64,000 bases of DNA, from positions 6,866,157 through 6,930,156 of the forward strand of contig OU015566.1 in assembly GCA_907165135.1 (NCBI GenBank), in the 5' to 3' direction. The stretch is from Oikopleura dioica. Its lineage: Eukaryota; Chordata; Appendicularia; Copelata; Oikopleuridae. Position 1 is the stretch's first letter, and every line of letters begins with the position of its first letter. Positions 32,948 through 45,763 of the stretch are shown in pieces. The notes beneath the pieces are model-generated. The model worked only from the letters and a program-made list of their open reading frames with translations. It was not told the origin of the DNA and made no database searches. The position numbers and the translations under genes were made by a program.

Positions 32948-33708
32948 TCAAAAAGCAATACTATTCGTTTCAAACGCTTTGCGTCTCAAAATACTTTTCA
33001 AATCTTCAAGTGGCGGCAAGGCGCTTTCAACGAACTTCGCAGGCTCAATAAAAGCAGGAGCAACAAAATCTGCAGATGATTTTTGTGCGTTTATTTTCGC
33101 AGCCTCTTCAATAATTATTTTCTTTTCTTCTGAAGTGAGCCGGCGGCGGCGAAAGATACAGCGCTCTGGCTCGACAGAGGTGAAATAGAAGAATATCAGT
33201 GGCAGCGCTAGAAATAAGGACATCACTCCGTTTTGGCAATAATTTACCGAAAGCAATGAACATCATTCTTTGCTGCTTCGTATTTGCCGTTTTATCGACT
33301 TCGTCCATTTGCCCGACTTCGACCATCGCTTCAATTTCTTCCAGCGAGTAATTCACGTGCGTCACGACTTCCCTCGCATTATTATACACATAAATATTCT
33401 CCTCTCTTTCTCCGATATTTTCAAGTTCTTCATCTTTCTGCGGGATGATCAAATTTCGATTTTCGAAGTCATACGAAGACCGCAAACTTGGGTCAAGGAG
33501 TGTTTTCTCGATTTTGCGAAGAAGAACTTGTGCTTTTTTCGATTCAAGCGAGTTTTCAGAGTTTTCTTCGGAAGATATGAGTTCTTGGAGTTTTTGATCA
33601 ATTGCGGTTTTTATCGTTTTATCTGTTGCGTGGTAGTCTATTCCTAGATATGCGTAGTAGCGTTTGAAGGGTTGATAATTATATTTGAAAATAACAAAGG
33701 GAAGCCAT
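32948..33708 (-). CDS. Second HPD-less J-domain-like membrane protein
   Basis: Exon 33708-33248 and exon 33207-32948, joined by a 40-nt GT-AG intron. The J-like frame reads KRYYAYLGIDYHATDKTIKT, a helix II, then LLRKIEKTLLDPSLRSSYD (helix III and the SxYD end of J domains), with no HPD between helices II and III. A hydrophobic helix (ALPLIFFYFT) is followed by a RRRR patch and a long charged tail ending ETNSIAF. The only ATG (33708) is one base out of frame with the J domain and no acceptor lies between, so there is either an indel here or a non-ATG or hidden start. It lies upstream of the 31990 gene on the same strand and shares its architecture; the two look like an old tandem pair. Confidence 0.6.
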
Positions 33709-34235
33709 TATTTTATTCCATTTTCGGGAGAGATACCCTTAACTTAGGGTCCTACCTTTGAAAATGAAAGATTCACAAAGTAGAGACCCTTTATCTTTTG
33801 CCAAAAAATCCCTTGCCAAAATTCATATGCAACCCTAACTAGAATTTCTCTGACAACTTCTGATAACCCTCAGATATCTGCAAGCTCTCGCTAACCTTAC
33901 GGACATCTGAAAAAATAGCGTTTTGTTTTTTTCCAAAATAGGTGTTTATTCATATATTTTGAATTGCATTTTTCGATGACAAGAAAATAAAAAAGAAGGT
34001 AGTACGAATGTTTCCTATTTTGTGAGATTGAGATTGTTTGAACGAAATGTTTTCGTAGCGGGAACAAAGTAGAGATAGTATTTTTCGATATATACAGAGA
34101 GAGAGGCCATTATCTGGCACTTTCAGGGGTCAGTTGGGGGTGGGGATAATAGAGTATTTGGAAAAGAGGGGGATAAGAAGATGCCGCTGATAGTTACAGT
34201 GAAAATATGCTACAAAGAAAAAATCTGTTATTTTC
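33709..34235. other. Intergenic, no gene seen
   Basis: No open frame of interest. Purine-rich runs at 34090-34180 lie downstream of the minus-strand SH2 gene stop at 34236 and could be its 3' flank. Confidence 0.4.
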
Positions 34236-37170
34236 CTATCTGTATTTGAGGATTAATTTTAACCCCTTTGTACCGCGAATGTTGAGACAGTGCTCCTGAT
34301 AATAGGAGATTAAGTCGGGAACAGACGGAAACTCAGCTTGGATAACGCCGCCACCGCCGATGTACCAATGGCCAGAGTCTGATTTTTGAATAACGAGATG
34401 GAGCACGCCCTGGTCGTCGGTCATGACAGAAATGGAATACCACTCCGGGTTCTGGGTGTTGCGGCGGACGACGAAGCTGCCTTCGATTTCGTTGTGCAAG
34501 ACCTAAAAAGTGGATAGAAAGGGCGCTAAATGTGAGCTTAAGGGGGTAGAAACAGCTTTTGCCAAAGATGGAATACTAAAGATTTTTTCTAAGATTCTGA
34601 AAGGCTAGGACACAAAGAATTAAAACGCTATCAAAAGTTACCCCCTTACTATGTTGGAATGTCCTTTAAATTGCCTTCAAAGTTGGAGTTTTGCGAAAAA
34701 TTTTTAATTTTCGAAGTTTATCGAGGCTTAAAATCATGAAATAAAGGGTTGAACGCCGATGAGATAGATTTGTTTGGATCATGTTATCATCGTGAATAAC
34801 TTAGGTAGGACGATAACTTAAGGGTATCACGAAAAAATTCTGTTTCAAATTCAAAATTTTGAAAATTTGTTACAGAAGTTGCAATCGAACTCCAAGTACT
34901 ATCATTTTTTATGATTACGCAATTAAAATCATAGATGCTCCTAGAAAAAGGGTTAAAGTATCTTAAAATGAAAAAAGAAATTCTCGGTTAGTCACATGTC
35001 TCGAGATAATCGTGCTTGAAAATGGGCGAAAATCGGGATTTTCGACGAGATGGGTTGATGTTTCGCTCTCTACCGATAAACTGGGTAAACAAAAATTAAT
35101 TTTAAAAACAGATGCTCTTAGATCTAAGATAAATCTAACTAAAATCGAAGAGAGAATTCAAAAATCTAAGGTTGGCTGAGCTCGGGCGCTGTTCAAAAAT
35201 CGGCTTTTTTCAAGAAAGCTGTTTCTACCACCTTAACGTACCTTTTCGGCTTCGTGTCTCGTCATCGTCGAGCGATAATAATCCATATTATCGAGCAACT
35301 CGGCCTGCTGTGACCTTGAAGAGGAAGTCTGGTTTCCCGAAGAATGACTCTTATCGCTCGCACTTGATCGACCGGTCGAACTCGAGTGGCCAATGTTGTG
35401 CGGCGCCGAGTACTTCATTACCGGCTCGATGGCGTAAATGTCGTGTTCAGCAAAGTGCTGCAGGTTTCGCATCATTGTCGATTGCATAACGGGACGTCTT
35501 TTATTTTAGAAATTACAAATTGGCTTTGGTCAGATTTTTCTAGGCTTACCGGTGGGGGGATGGGGACTTGTGGCCGGCGTTGGGCTGGTGTCTGCGCATC
35601 CCAGACGAATTTCTCTGCGATTTCGATCTGGCCATTGGAACAGGAGGCTGAATGACATTCCTCTGACCATACAGTAGGTCATCTAGCGACGTCGAAATCG
35701 AATCATCTTCAGAAGAATATTAGGTTAGCTATGAACTGCGCTTGCTGAGAAATCTTACCCGTCTGACGGAGTAATTGCTGTAGATACGCGGATGAGCCAA
35801 CTTCGCCCGATTGATTTCGAGGTTGCGAATCTTGTCGTTGGTGGAAGACGAGCGGACTTTCGGCGATGATTGGTGTACATGTGCTTGGAATGTGATCGTA
35901 AACTACCTCATGCCTCAGTGAGTCGTGGGAGCGAGCTGAAAAGATTAAGAGTTACTAGATGCAGGAGGAAAGATGCATTAGGTTAGATAAGATTCACGCT
36001 TGTGCAACTTTTGCATTGAAATAATATTAATTAAAGCACTCCTTGTTGTTTTCAAAATGACAAAGTTATTCAATCTTACCCGGACGTAATGGAAAATTGG
36101 AATGAAGAGAGGGTGGGTGCAAGTTTTGAGGATTTCCATGAAGAGGATGATTCGTTGGGCTTTGAATTTGATTGGAATAGGAGCGTTGGTGGTAGATTGG
36201 ATTATTGTGTGATTGAGCGACTGATGGCTGTTGCGATCGGGGATTTTGATTGTTCACGAAGGATGGGTCGACGACGAGGCGTGGATCGGGCTGGAAATTC
36301 GCACGGTCGTTTGAACGCTAGAATGACTTTGAGGAGCAGAATAAAAGAGGATGGTCTTACCCTGGAATTATTTATTTGAGGAGGTCGATACATATTTCGA
36401 TTTTGCGAACGGCCAGATTGTCCTGAAGAGTGTGAAGAAAGGGTGGAAATGGTTCCAGATGCGCCTGAAACCGTCGTTCTGTCATGTGACCGAACCCAAG
36501 GATCATCATATGCTTGCATAGGCTCCTTTTTCGGATGAAGCGGGCCGCTGGGGATGAATTCGCAGCCATTGTCACCCCAAGGTTCATCGTAGTTGCATCC
36601 TTGCGCGACTGGCTGATCCCCTGGCCTGGGTCGGGAGAGCTGCTGCGATTTGAGCTTCGCTTGAGCTTGGCGATTTTGATGAGCCGCAGTAAGATTTGCA
36701 TCCCAAGGGTGGTCGTAGTTGGACATGCACTCGTTCGGATTCACAAAATCGATCGGGTCGACGTAATCGTCGCTAAAAGCCGTTAGTAAATTAATTATCA
36801 CTATTCTATATAAAATGGTCGCTAATGGAACGGACAGATGTCAATTCGTAGCTGTCAATTGTATTAAAAAGTCAACTAGGGAGAATTAAGAAATACTAAC
36901 GATATAAATTATTTATCAAGAAACAAACTGGTCCTACTGTGAGCTGTTACTGTTGATCTTAACTTACATGAACTGAATCGTTTCTTTCGGCGACTGCAGC
37001 CTTCTACTAAGCCTCGGGGAAGCCATCTTCTGGAATGTTTGAAAATCATCGCTTCTTGCAAAATCCAGACCGCCATTACTATCTTTATCTTTCTTCTTTC
37101 TCCCTGAGCTTCGATCTTTTCCGCCTCGATTGAAAAACGCAGATATACTTCGCTGGAGTCCGTTCGGCAT
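34236..37170 (-). CDS. SHB-family SH2 adapter protein (SHB/SHD/SHE/SHF-like)
   Basis: Starts at ATG 37170 (MPNGLQRSISAFFNRGGKDR, basic). The next exon, from about 36775, carries DDYVDPIDFVNP and three tyrosine motifs of the family type: YDHPW, YDEPW and YDDPW. Proline/glutamine/serine-rich linker exons follow (about 36257-36080, 35930-35760, 35650-35555, 35487-35233). A C-terminal SH2 domain is split across 35270-35233 (YYRSTMTRHEAEKV) and 34503-34236, with the FLVR-like GSFVVRRN, HLVIQKSDSGHWYIGG and FPSVPDLISYYQEH, ending LKLILKYR. The usual first tryptophan of SH2 is missing (DYYRS). SHB-family adapters couple receptor tyrosine kinases to downstream signalling through phosphorylated YxxPW sites. 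Confidence 0.8.
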
Positions 37171-37322
37171 TAGAATCAGAATCGAACGCGATTCAATTTA
37201 CATTCTGAATCAAAAAATTGAAATCAACAAGGAGTAGAAAAATAAACTTTAAATTATGGGAAAATATAGAAATAGAACTTCCGGAAAGATAAAAAATAGA
37301 AAAAAGAAACTTCTTTCGTTTC

Positions 37323-40300
37323 CTATTCAAAAAGACATGGTCGGGCTTCAACTCGCTCGTAAATTTCATTGAGACTCTTTCGATACTCAATTCTTCGTTG
37401 CAAGTCGTTCTTCTTCAGCTCTTCACGCGTTTGCTCTAGAATGGACATTGAAGATGGCTGTTTACGCTGCTTTCTGGGCTTACTTTGGCTACGAGTGTTT
37501 GTTTTGCCTGGAATGGACTTCCTAATGGCTTTGGCGCGGAGTCGCTGAGCACGGCGTTTTTCGAGTAAGTTTTCGTTTTCCTTTTTTAACTCTTCTTCCA
37601 TCAAGTCTATTTATCGGGTTCAAATAAGTAAATATAAAAGGGTTTTTCTGAGTATTCGACCGAGATAAGTTATCTCAGATAACAAAAGTCTTAATCTACG
37701 AATATCCGATGATGAGAAATTTTATTCAATACACAGGAAAATGATTAATTAAGGAACAGTAATCGTAGTTACCGGTAGATATTTCCTTGCTCAATCTGTC
37801 AAGAAGATTAATTTGATTTCGTTTTCATTTTACGAATAAGTTGCCATCTCAATCTACGAATTTTTATACTACCAAAAAGCCCCAGAAGAGGGCGCTATCT
37901 AAAGACTCTCCCAGCTGGAGTGACCCACTATCAACACCTGAAATCTTTAAACTAGGCGGATAATATCAGCCTGATATAACTAAGACAATCCACTGTTCTT
38001 TTTTTTTTATAAGAAACCCGGGTAATCTCAATGTGAACCCGTTTTACCTAAAGTATGCTTGACAAAGTCTCTGCGGCGCGTGAAGCTGTCGTTCTCTCTG
38101 ATGGGCGGTGCCTCCGGGGAGAAATTAATCTTTGTTGCCTTGAAGACCTTTGAATCGGGCTCTTCAGCCGCCACTAGCGCTAATAAAAGGTTCCTCATTA
38201 AATTCCAAACGGCTGTTTGTCTTTATTCAACAAAATATTTGAATAAATTCCTCTTTCTCCTTTCCATTCATAAACGCTCGAGTTTTGTTTCACTGTGTTT
38301 GAGCGCGTCTTAAATTATTTCCCCCTTGAGCTAAAACCCCATGGGGCGAGACTACTACTAATGGACTTGCCCTTGGGGGAGCGCCTCGATTAATTGCAGA
38401 TTGTTGAATTACAGAGACGACAGTAATTTCTTATTACCTTTCTCTTGCGCCTTCTTTTCCGCTCGTTTCATTGAAGCAAGTTCAGGAGCAGCCGATTTCG
38501 GCCTCGTTCTCTCCCTTTCCGCCTCATCTCTCTTCTTCGCCAGTTCTAGTTTGCGCATGTTTTTCCGATGCAACGCCTTGAAATCTGGCACTGGTTTGTC
38601 ATGCCGTCGCGTTTTCGCCCATTTGTCCTCGTTTACTGATCCTCTTGAGCTCGAGGCTCGTGCTGATGGAGTAGGAGCCGAGTTCATCCTCGGTGGAAGA
38701 GATGAGCATCTGAAAAAGCCTGCTCATTACTGTCAAAAGCGCATAACTATTAGTTGACTAAGCATTTTCTCTACGTGAACTGTCTCTTTTTTCAATTTGT
38801 GGCGCGGTTTTCGTGCGCTCAAGGGATGTTCTGATTCGGGTTCATTCGCATTCAGAGTAATTCCTTCCCCTGAATCGATATAATCCAAAAGGTTACTGTA
38901 CTGCACATTTGCGGCATGAGAAGAAGAAATTGACGATGCGCACGAAAGATGCCGGTTTCTCACGTAATTCAAAATAAAGATGAATTAATTTAAATAACGA
39001 TTTGAAAAGGTACAATTCGATGGAACCCCTAATTGATTCTATGTTTTACTTACTGTAATAACTTCTCAGCTCTAGCTCTGATTCTCTTCTCTCTGTCCGC
39101 CTCAAAATCTGCGTGGCTTTGCTTTGGCGCCAGTACTTCTGGAGCAGGCTCTTTGGCTTTGAATGACGAAGCTGAAATGAATTATGATGCGAATTGGCGA
39201 GTTTAATTATTCAACTCAAGATTCAATGATTCAAAAACGAAGCTGGAGATATTTTCTTTCAAAGTGTTCCTCGACCATTCAATTCAAAATATTCATTTCA
39301 CAAATGAGCATGACATGAATCAAATCATCTCTTTTGATTGGGCTCATTTACGAGCTCCGAATTGAAGGTCAAGAATCTCCAGCTCATAAAAACCTCGTTG
39401 AATGCAATAATTTTGCATCGTTAGCGATTACCTAAGGTCTTCAAAAACGCCTCTTCTTCATCCCTCATCTCTCTCAATGCCATCGCCTTTTCCCGCTTTT
39501 TCGCCTGGTCTCGATCGACAAAGGAAGGTGCGGTAGACTTTTCTTGCAAATCTTTCATCCTTTTTTCGAATGTCAGCTTTCGTCTTGTATCGCTGTGTTC
39601 TACAATGTCGTGGTACAGGGGGTAGTAGACATGGGCAGGCACTGGGCGACAACTAAAGATTATTTTAGAGCTTTTTTTCTTTAGGGAAAATTAACCGAAA
39701 CTCTTTGGAAATATTTTTCTCTTCCTCTTCTCGTTTTCTTTGCGCCTCTCCGACCTCCAGACTCGCGCTACAGTAATCATTTGTTACAGTAAACTAAGAT
39801 GGATTATTTCTTGTCATACCGAGTATGTTTTGGTCCCTTGGGTCGTTTTTCTTCGCGAACAGTCATTGAAAACGGCTCAGGGACTGTAACTCGCGGTCGC
39901 CATTCATGAAGCCGTTTCTTGTCAGATTCAAAATCGGACTTGGCGTGGATGTCAACGGGTATCTGCTGCAAAGATGGATACCGCTCGAGAGTCTCTGCCA
40001 AGTTGAAGTCGCTCCACATTTCTTGAATCGTCTTGTTGTGGTCTAGCCGAGATTCTATCGGCTGATGAGGCATGTTGCGATTCTGAAATTGATTTTTAAT
40101 TTCAGAGGCCATATTTTCAAAACGAGCATTAATCAGGTTAGGGTCATTGATTTCGGCTTATCTACCAATTTTCTTATGTTTTATTGAATTAAACAAATTT
40201 ATTTCTACGCAAATTGCGTTCATCCCCCAACTGAGATATAAAATCAAGGGGTCCCTTCTGGTTGAACTTAATTTTTAACTGAATAAAGCAGATGAATATT

Positions 40301-40487
40301 ATTTGGTAAGACGAAATATAGGGCCAGTTAAAAATAAGAACTTTTAATTCAATCAACTAACCTCTAAGTAAGCGTCGATTCTCAACCTTTCCAATTCCCT
40401 CAAATTCTCTTTCTGGTCCTTTTTCAAATTCTCTAGTCGGTTCAAAAACTCCTCCGAGAAATTCCCATTCGAATCGGTTATCGACAT
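37323..40487 (-). CDS. FAM161A: FAM161 family ciliary/centrosomal protein
   Basis: ATG 40487 (MSITDSNGNFSEEFLNRLEN). Exons continue with NRNMPHQPIESRLDHNKT ... VPEPFSMTVREEKRPKGPKH (about 40090-39835), a short charged exon (ASLEVGEAQRKREEEE, about 39775-39695), CRPVPAHVYYPLYHDIVEHS ... REMRDEEEAFLKTLG (39652-39430), FKAKEPAPEVLAPKQSHADF (about 39175-39055), LLDYIDSGEG (38972-38760), DKPVPDFKALHRKNMRK (38710-38440) and a last exon to TAG 37323 ending YERVEARPCLFE. The diagnostic UPF0564 motifs PEPFSMTxRE, PVPxxVxxPLYxDIV and RPxLFE appear in the right order. FAM161 proteins bind microtubules at ciliary basal bodies and the connecting cilium. The intron at 37615-38435 is unusually long. Confidence 0.85.
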
Positions 40488-41203
40488 TTTTGCTTTTTTG
40501 TTGTCCGTTTCTTCAATAATTCAGATTCAGAATCGCGCAAACAGCAAATCTCACTCGCCGCAGGCCAAATTGGATTTTCGCGCTCTTTCTCTCGCTTTTT
40601 TGAAATTTCCGACTGAGCAATTTTTTGTCTTTCCAGACAGATAACCTTAATCGATGATTTATTGATCACGATCATTTCAATCAGTGGCAGTAGCGATGCG
40701 TTTTTCAGATTGGGGATAATCTCTTAGAGTAATATAATCCATTAGTAATGGGATTAGTTTGGAATAGACAGGAACTGGATGGGAAAAAGGGAACTTTTCA
40801 CGAGGTATTTTTGGTCTTTTGGAATATTTGATGGTCACACAGGAAGTATAATTTTACCAGTGATAGGGTGATAAACTCGTACAGAAAATCGTTGAGATAT
40901 TTGAAGAAATGGATTAAGTTCTGAAGATATTTAACCAATGCACACTTTTGGGACAAATAATTGGCAAATATGATGTTAAAATATTCAAGCTGCTATTTTG
41001 ATATTCGCCTGAATTTTGGTCCACAATCAAAAGGTACTCTGGTAAAAATGACGTTTTTTCACTCTTTCTCAACTCAAGGACGAAAAAATATTTGTCCAGC
41101 AAATGTCAAAATCAAAATTGATTGCTTCGCTTTTTTGCTTTTTTCAATATTTATTTTAAAAACAGGCGCGAGAAGAAGATACTTTTTTTTTGAAAGAAAG
41201 TCA

Positions 41204-41437
41204 ATGGAGAAAAACTGGCAAGGAGTAACACTGGCACATAGAGTTCCGGAATCGTACAGTGACTTGAGTACAGTAGCGAGTTCCGGAATTGAAGCTGCAG
41301 AAATCTCCCAATTTCGAATGTTTGAAATCATGGAGGAGCATGAAAATGACATGAACTGGGGGGCTGGAAGACGAGTTGAACTTTTCGATAAAAGAGAACT
41401 TGAGAAAGAGATGAGAGAAAATCAGAAAAGCTTTTAA
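41204..41437 (+). CDS. Small intronless open frame, unrecognised
   Basis: A 77-residue frame (MEKNWQGVTLAHRVPESYSD ... ELEKEMRENQKSF) starting 38 nt after a possible trans-splice acceptor (TTTATTTTAAAAACAG). Composition is protein-like (acidic/basic helices, few cysteines), but there is no domain. It runs opposite to the surrounding minus-strand genes and lies in the 1-kb gap between FAM161 and the bZIP gene. Could be a genuine small gene or chance. Confidence 0.35.
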   Translation: MEKNWQGVTLAHRVPESYSDLSTVASSGIEAAEISQFRMFEIMEEHENDMNWGAGRRVELFDKRELEKEMRENQKSF

Positions 41438-41554
41438 AGTTTTCACATGTAAAGACGAGTCGAGATTCGGTCAGAACTTCATGAGCTCAAAGTAAAGAAA
41501 AGAGAAAAAGAAGAGAAGTGCAGATGGTGAATCTTTGTTGTAATTTCGAGGAGC

Positions 41555-42773
41555 TCAGACGGCGAAGCAAGGCTGCATTTCCGCTGGGAGGTTGTTGATG
41601 AACTGGCGCATTCTTACGTTGAACTAGAATAGAATAAAGTTAGGGGCTTGCTGCTTGAAACAAGAAAATCTACCTTGAGTGTTTCCTCCAGCCGTCGTTC
41701 AGCTCTTGAGGCTTTTGTCTCGAGCTCGATGCACTGTTGTTGCATGTGAATGATGAGCTCCTTCTGCGTCTGCGTCTCCGAATGAAGCTCGATCAGCTTC
41801 TTTTGAGTGTTCTCCGTCCTCAGTTTTGCGCGTTCCCGGCTTTTTCGCACGGCGATGTTGTTCCTTAACACTCCCATGAGTCCTTTTAAATCATTGTTTT
41901 CTGATTCCAATATTACAATAACTCGTAATATGAGGAAATCGAAGGCCGGGCTCTGATTATATACCGAGAAGCTAATAATAACGAGCGTGGGTGGTGACGG
42001 TAGGGTGAATTTCGAATGCATCCGGCATTTCATGTTTTCGAAATTACAGGCTTAGAGTCCGCGAGACAGTCAAAATTGAGTCTTGTCCGGCAGTCCGTGT
42101 GTATTGCAATTATCTGTCTTACCGTATTCTTTTCTTTCGGTAGGCGTCCGTCTCAGCCTCGCATTCAAGCGTTTGAAGCTCCTCTTCCTCTGATGACTTT
42201 CGTTTTCGTCCTCGACGGGAGGTCTTCTTTCCGATCAGCGTTTCCAAATCGACGTGGTCGTTGCGCAAAATCTGCTCTACTAAATGATTCGTGTCTGCTT
42301 GATGAGGCAATTGGAATGCTAAACGATTTTCAATTTCTTAACTTTTAGGACTAAACCGATATTGCGAAAAGTTGGAGATTTTGAAATCAAGGAGGAATAA
42401 CTATCGTTCTTTTCTCACCTTGTTTTGGCTTGTCGTTTTTGGGAGGGCAAATCGGTGATGTAACGGTGGAAACAGGCTCCGTCTTTGTTTGTACGTCGTT
42501 TTTGACGTTCATTGTTGTCGGTATCTTAGGAGTGTAAGTCTAATTATACAGACGAGGTTTCTTTCAAAGGTGGTATTTTTTTCTTACCGAATAAGGAAAG
42601 AGGTATTGATGCTTTGGGTAATCCCTCGCTTTTGAATAGTCGTATTGGATGACTTCCGGGTCGGATGGAACTGCTGGTGGTGGGCAGTGATACGCATTTA
42701 CTGCTGGAACTGAAGCTGCAACTGCAGTTGGCATTGGTGGTGGTGGGTAAGCAAAGTCAGCGAAAATCTCCAT
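41555..42773 (-). CDS. C/EBP-type bZIP transcription factor
   Basis: ATG 42773 opens MEIFADFAYPPPPMPTAVAA, a proline-rich N-terminus, to about 42588. Further exons: about 42530-42421 (PTTMNVKNDVQTKTEPVS), 42315-42120 (LVEQILRNDHVDLETLIGKK, then an acidic stretch and AYRKKRIR) and about 41855-41675, then the last exon to TGA 41555. The basic region RNNIAVRKSRERAKL is the C/EBP signature, followed by a leucine zipper (KLIELHSETQTQKELIIHMQ) and a C-terminal RQFINNLPAEM resembling the C/EBP end. The DNA-binding exon joint falls inside the basic region. The gene starts 55 nt after the GRWD1 stop with a TTTTTAG acceptor 1 nt before the ATG, so it is probably trans-spliced from a GRWD1-bZIP operon. 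Confidence 0.85.
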
Positions 42774-42828
42774 TCTAAAAACGGACTTGATTACCAGTGA
42801 GCTATTTTATGCTTATCCACGCAGCTGT

Positions 42829-45763
42829 TCAAACAGAAATAGTTTTGAAAACATTAAATCCAGAACTAGCCGTGGACAGCATCAACCCTTCGATTTGGGG
42901 ATGCCAATGCACTTCCTTGATGTCTTGCTGGCCCTGATGCACAAACAGTAGCTGTGGGGGCACTTCCGGTTCTTCACTGTGTCCTTCTTTTTCCACCGCC
43001 AAGTCCCACTGAAAAAAAATATTGCTCAATTATTTCTCAAGCTTGTTTTTGCTCTGTCTGATGAAGAAGTCATCTGAATGGGAAGAGGATCATCCGAGCA
43101 TTTGGCTTCACCTCATGCCATATTTGGCATAAGTAATGTTTGCCCAGGGTTTTTAGGAAATTCTACGTTTGCCTCTGACCCCCTTTACTTCGGATCATCA
43201 TAGTCTGTTACGCTAAATGTTGGCTGCATTTTTATTTGTGCAGCGTGCAGCTCGCGTGCTTGGAAGAACCCTGTGATGAGTTTTAAGTGATACCTGTGTG
43301 ACTTGGTTGTCTTCTCCCGACGCGGCGAACACGCTTGAGTCCTGAGGACACCACTCCACTGACGTAATCGGCCCTAAACTCTCAGTCGCCGGTCACTAGA
43401 GACTGTTACTCTACCTGAATGATGCTTGAAGTGAGCGACGCACTCTTTGGACTGAATCTGCCTCAGATCCCAAACTTTGACAACTCCGTCGTCTCCACCC
43501 GATACAATAAACGGCTCTTTTCGATTCCAACTAGTTATACAAAATGAACAACGCTGATGCAATCATTGCCTCATTACCTGATTCCATTAACGTCTAAACT
43601 ATGAGCATTTTCCACTGCTATCATGCACGCGTTATTCGGTTTCGCTCGAATATCCCAAATTCTGATTGACTTGTCTGTAGAACACGATGCAAAAACTACA
43701 AGAAAGTGAATGTTCTGCTCTTAAAAATCCTCCTGTAAGTACCTGATGCTTCCATCGGACTCCACTGAATATCCTCCACTGCAGCTTGGTGTCCAGTGAA
43801 CGAGCTTTGATTTACATTCCAATCCGTTCCATTTGGCGCCCAATGATGGATGTTTTTACTGTTATCTCCTGTTAGCAAATTTCCTAAAAACCAGGGTTGA
43901 ACAAGACGTCTGTCTTGCGTCTTACCTGGCTTGGTTAGCGACCAGTCGAGCGCGTATCCCTCGGCTCGGTAGCCCGAGAAGGTGAATAGCGGCTTTAGTG
44001 TTTTCTGATGATTACTGAGAAGGAAAGTCAAGTTACTGAATTTTCAGAGCTTTTACCTGATGAAATTGCTCATTGCATGCTTATCATGCGTCGCCTTGAG
44101 CTGCTCAGCCAGATCCCAAACGTGCACCTCTGCTCTTTCAGACCAGTTTGCACAGAGCACGCGATCGCCTGCATTCCATGCACGGACGCGATTCACCGCG
44201 CCTGCATGTCGCACCATCGCCGCGCTCAGCACCGGTCGTTTTTCTAAAGAATTCGTTTTATCGGTCAAATTCCGCAATGAATTTTATCCGAATTTTTCTC
44301 GAATAGCGCGTGTACCAAATAACGTGATGAAATCACGAAGCTTTTCGATTATATAGTCGGCTAATATGCCTCAGGCACGCTATAATGGGGAGCTAGATCA
44401 ATTAAATCCATTGCCAAGGGTTTATCTTAAATTCTACTGAATAAAAATTTATTTTCATAATCAAATTTTGCCTAAAATTGACTTTACGTCATACTATTTC
44501 GTAATATCAATGTTAAACTTTCCGATTCTAGCGTAAAACGCGGCGTTTCGGGCCCGTGTTGACTTTGGGCACACATGGGGGTTGTAGCTAGTTATGGGAA
44601 GCACTGATTTTGAGTTAAAAATGTAATAATTTCAATAATCTTCCGCACATTTCAAAATAATTTCCATCTCAATCGTGATTTCGATTACGTAACCCTAACG
44701 AACCTAATAGCGAGATTCATGGTGCTTTTCGTAACGAGGGAGCTTTACTTGGCCCCAGGGCCGTGTCTGCTGCCATGTAGGTGCATGAAAAGCTGTTGTA
44801 TAATCCTCCAAACGCGGCAAAGACGTTCTTGTTTATTTGAAACGACCTTTCCATAGGTTCAGAAGACGATTCTCCGTCTCTGAGACTGAGGATCGAGCGT
44901 TATTATAGGCGATACGGGTGGATGGGTTGAGTATTCAGCACCCTACTTATGCATAAACGCGCCTCGGATCCATTTTAATCCGTAAATTATAGAGAGAAAA
45001 CTACACTCAAATCATGTGGAAAGAGAGAATATTACCCCGCATGATGGCAGTCAGGGGCTAGAAAAATAGGCTCAGATTTATTGAAATCTGTTACATCAAA
45101 AATATAAACAAAGTAAAACGAGGGGAACCTTCTTACTACCTTAGATTTACAAAAGCAAGTCTATTAGACTAGAATTTCTACTGGACTAGGTACTAGATCG
45201 TTATAATAGTCGAAAATAAAGACCGATTATTTCAAAAGAATTTCCCAACCTAGCTATTTTTGATGCTTACCTGGATCTACAGGAGGTTCTTCTTCGTCAT
45301 CGTCCAAGTCAATCGGCTCTTCTTGTTCGTGCATGTTCGAAAGCTTTAGGACAATCAAGTGATCTCGGGCAGTTTGCGAATTCGTTCCGGCGACGATGAA
45401 AGTAGTAGCTGGATAGGCGCCGTTCGAGCGGTTGACATCGTCGGAAATGATGTCGAAGGAAAGACATGGAGCGCCTGTTTGAAATTCGTGGTATAATTTG
45501 TAAGCGCTAGAATCGTTCTATAGAGGGAAAAAGCAGTTTTCTCACCTCTCGTCTCTGACCAATTCTTCGCCTTCTTTGAGCGTGTGTTTTCCAGGAATAA
45601 ATGCTTCTTGCGCGACTTTGTTTTTCCCATTCGAACTGGACATTTCCTCATCGTCGTCTTCTTCCTCTTCCTCTGAGCTTTCATTTTCTTCGTCTTCCTC
45701 TTCTTCTGGCATTGGCGGTTCCAAGTCCATGTGTTCTAAGTCGCCTTTTTCGATTCCGTCCAT
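42829..45763 (-). CDS. GRWD1: Glutamate-rich WD-repeat protein 1 (ribosome biogenesis)
   Basis: ATG 45763 ([20 protein letters not shown]) followed by an acidic run (about 45730-45620) and [18 protein letters not shown], the conserved PGxxxLxEGEELVxDE entry. Later exons: [20 protein letters not shown] (about 45365-45271), [20 protein letters not shown] (about 44220-44050), [17 protein letters not shown] and [20 protein letters not shown], a WD exon ending [27 protein letters not shown]-type ([20 protein letters not shown]), and the last exon to TGA 42829 with [20 protein letters not shown] and [12 protein letters not shown]1 is a nucleolar histone-binding and 60S biogenesis factor. An intron of about 1 kb (44283-45270) interrupts it. 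Confidence 0.9.
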
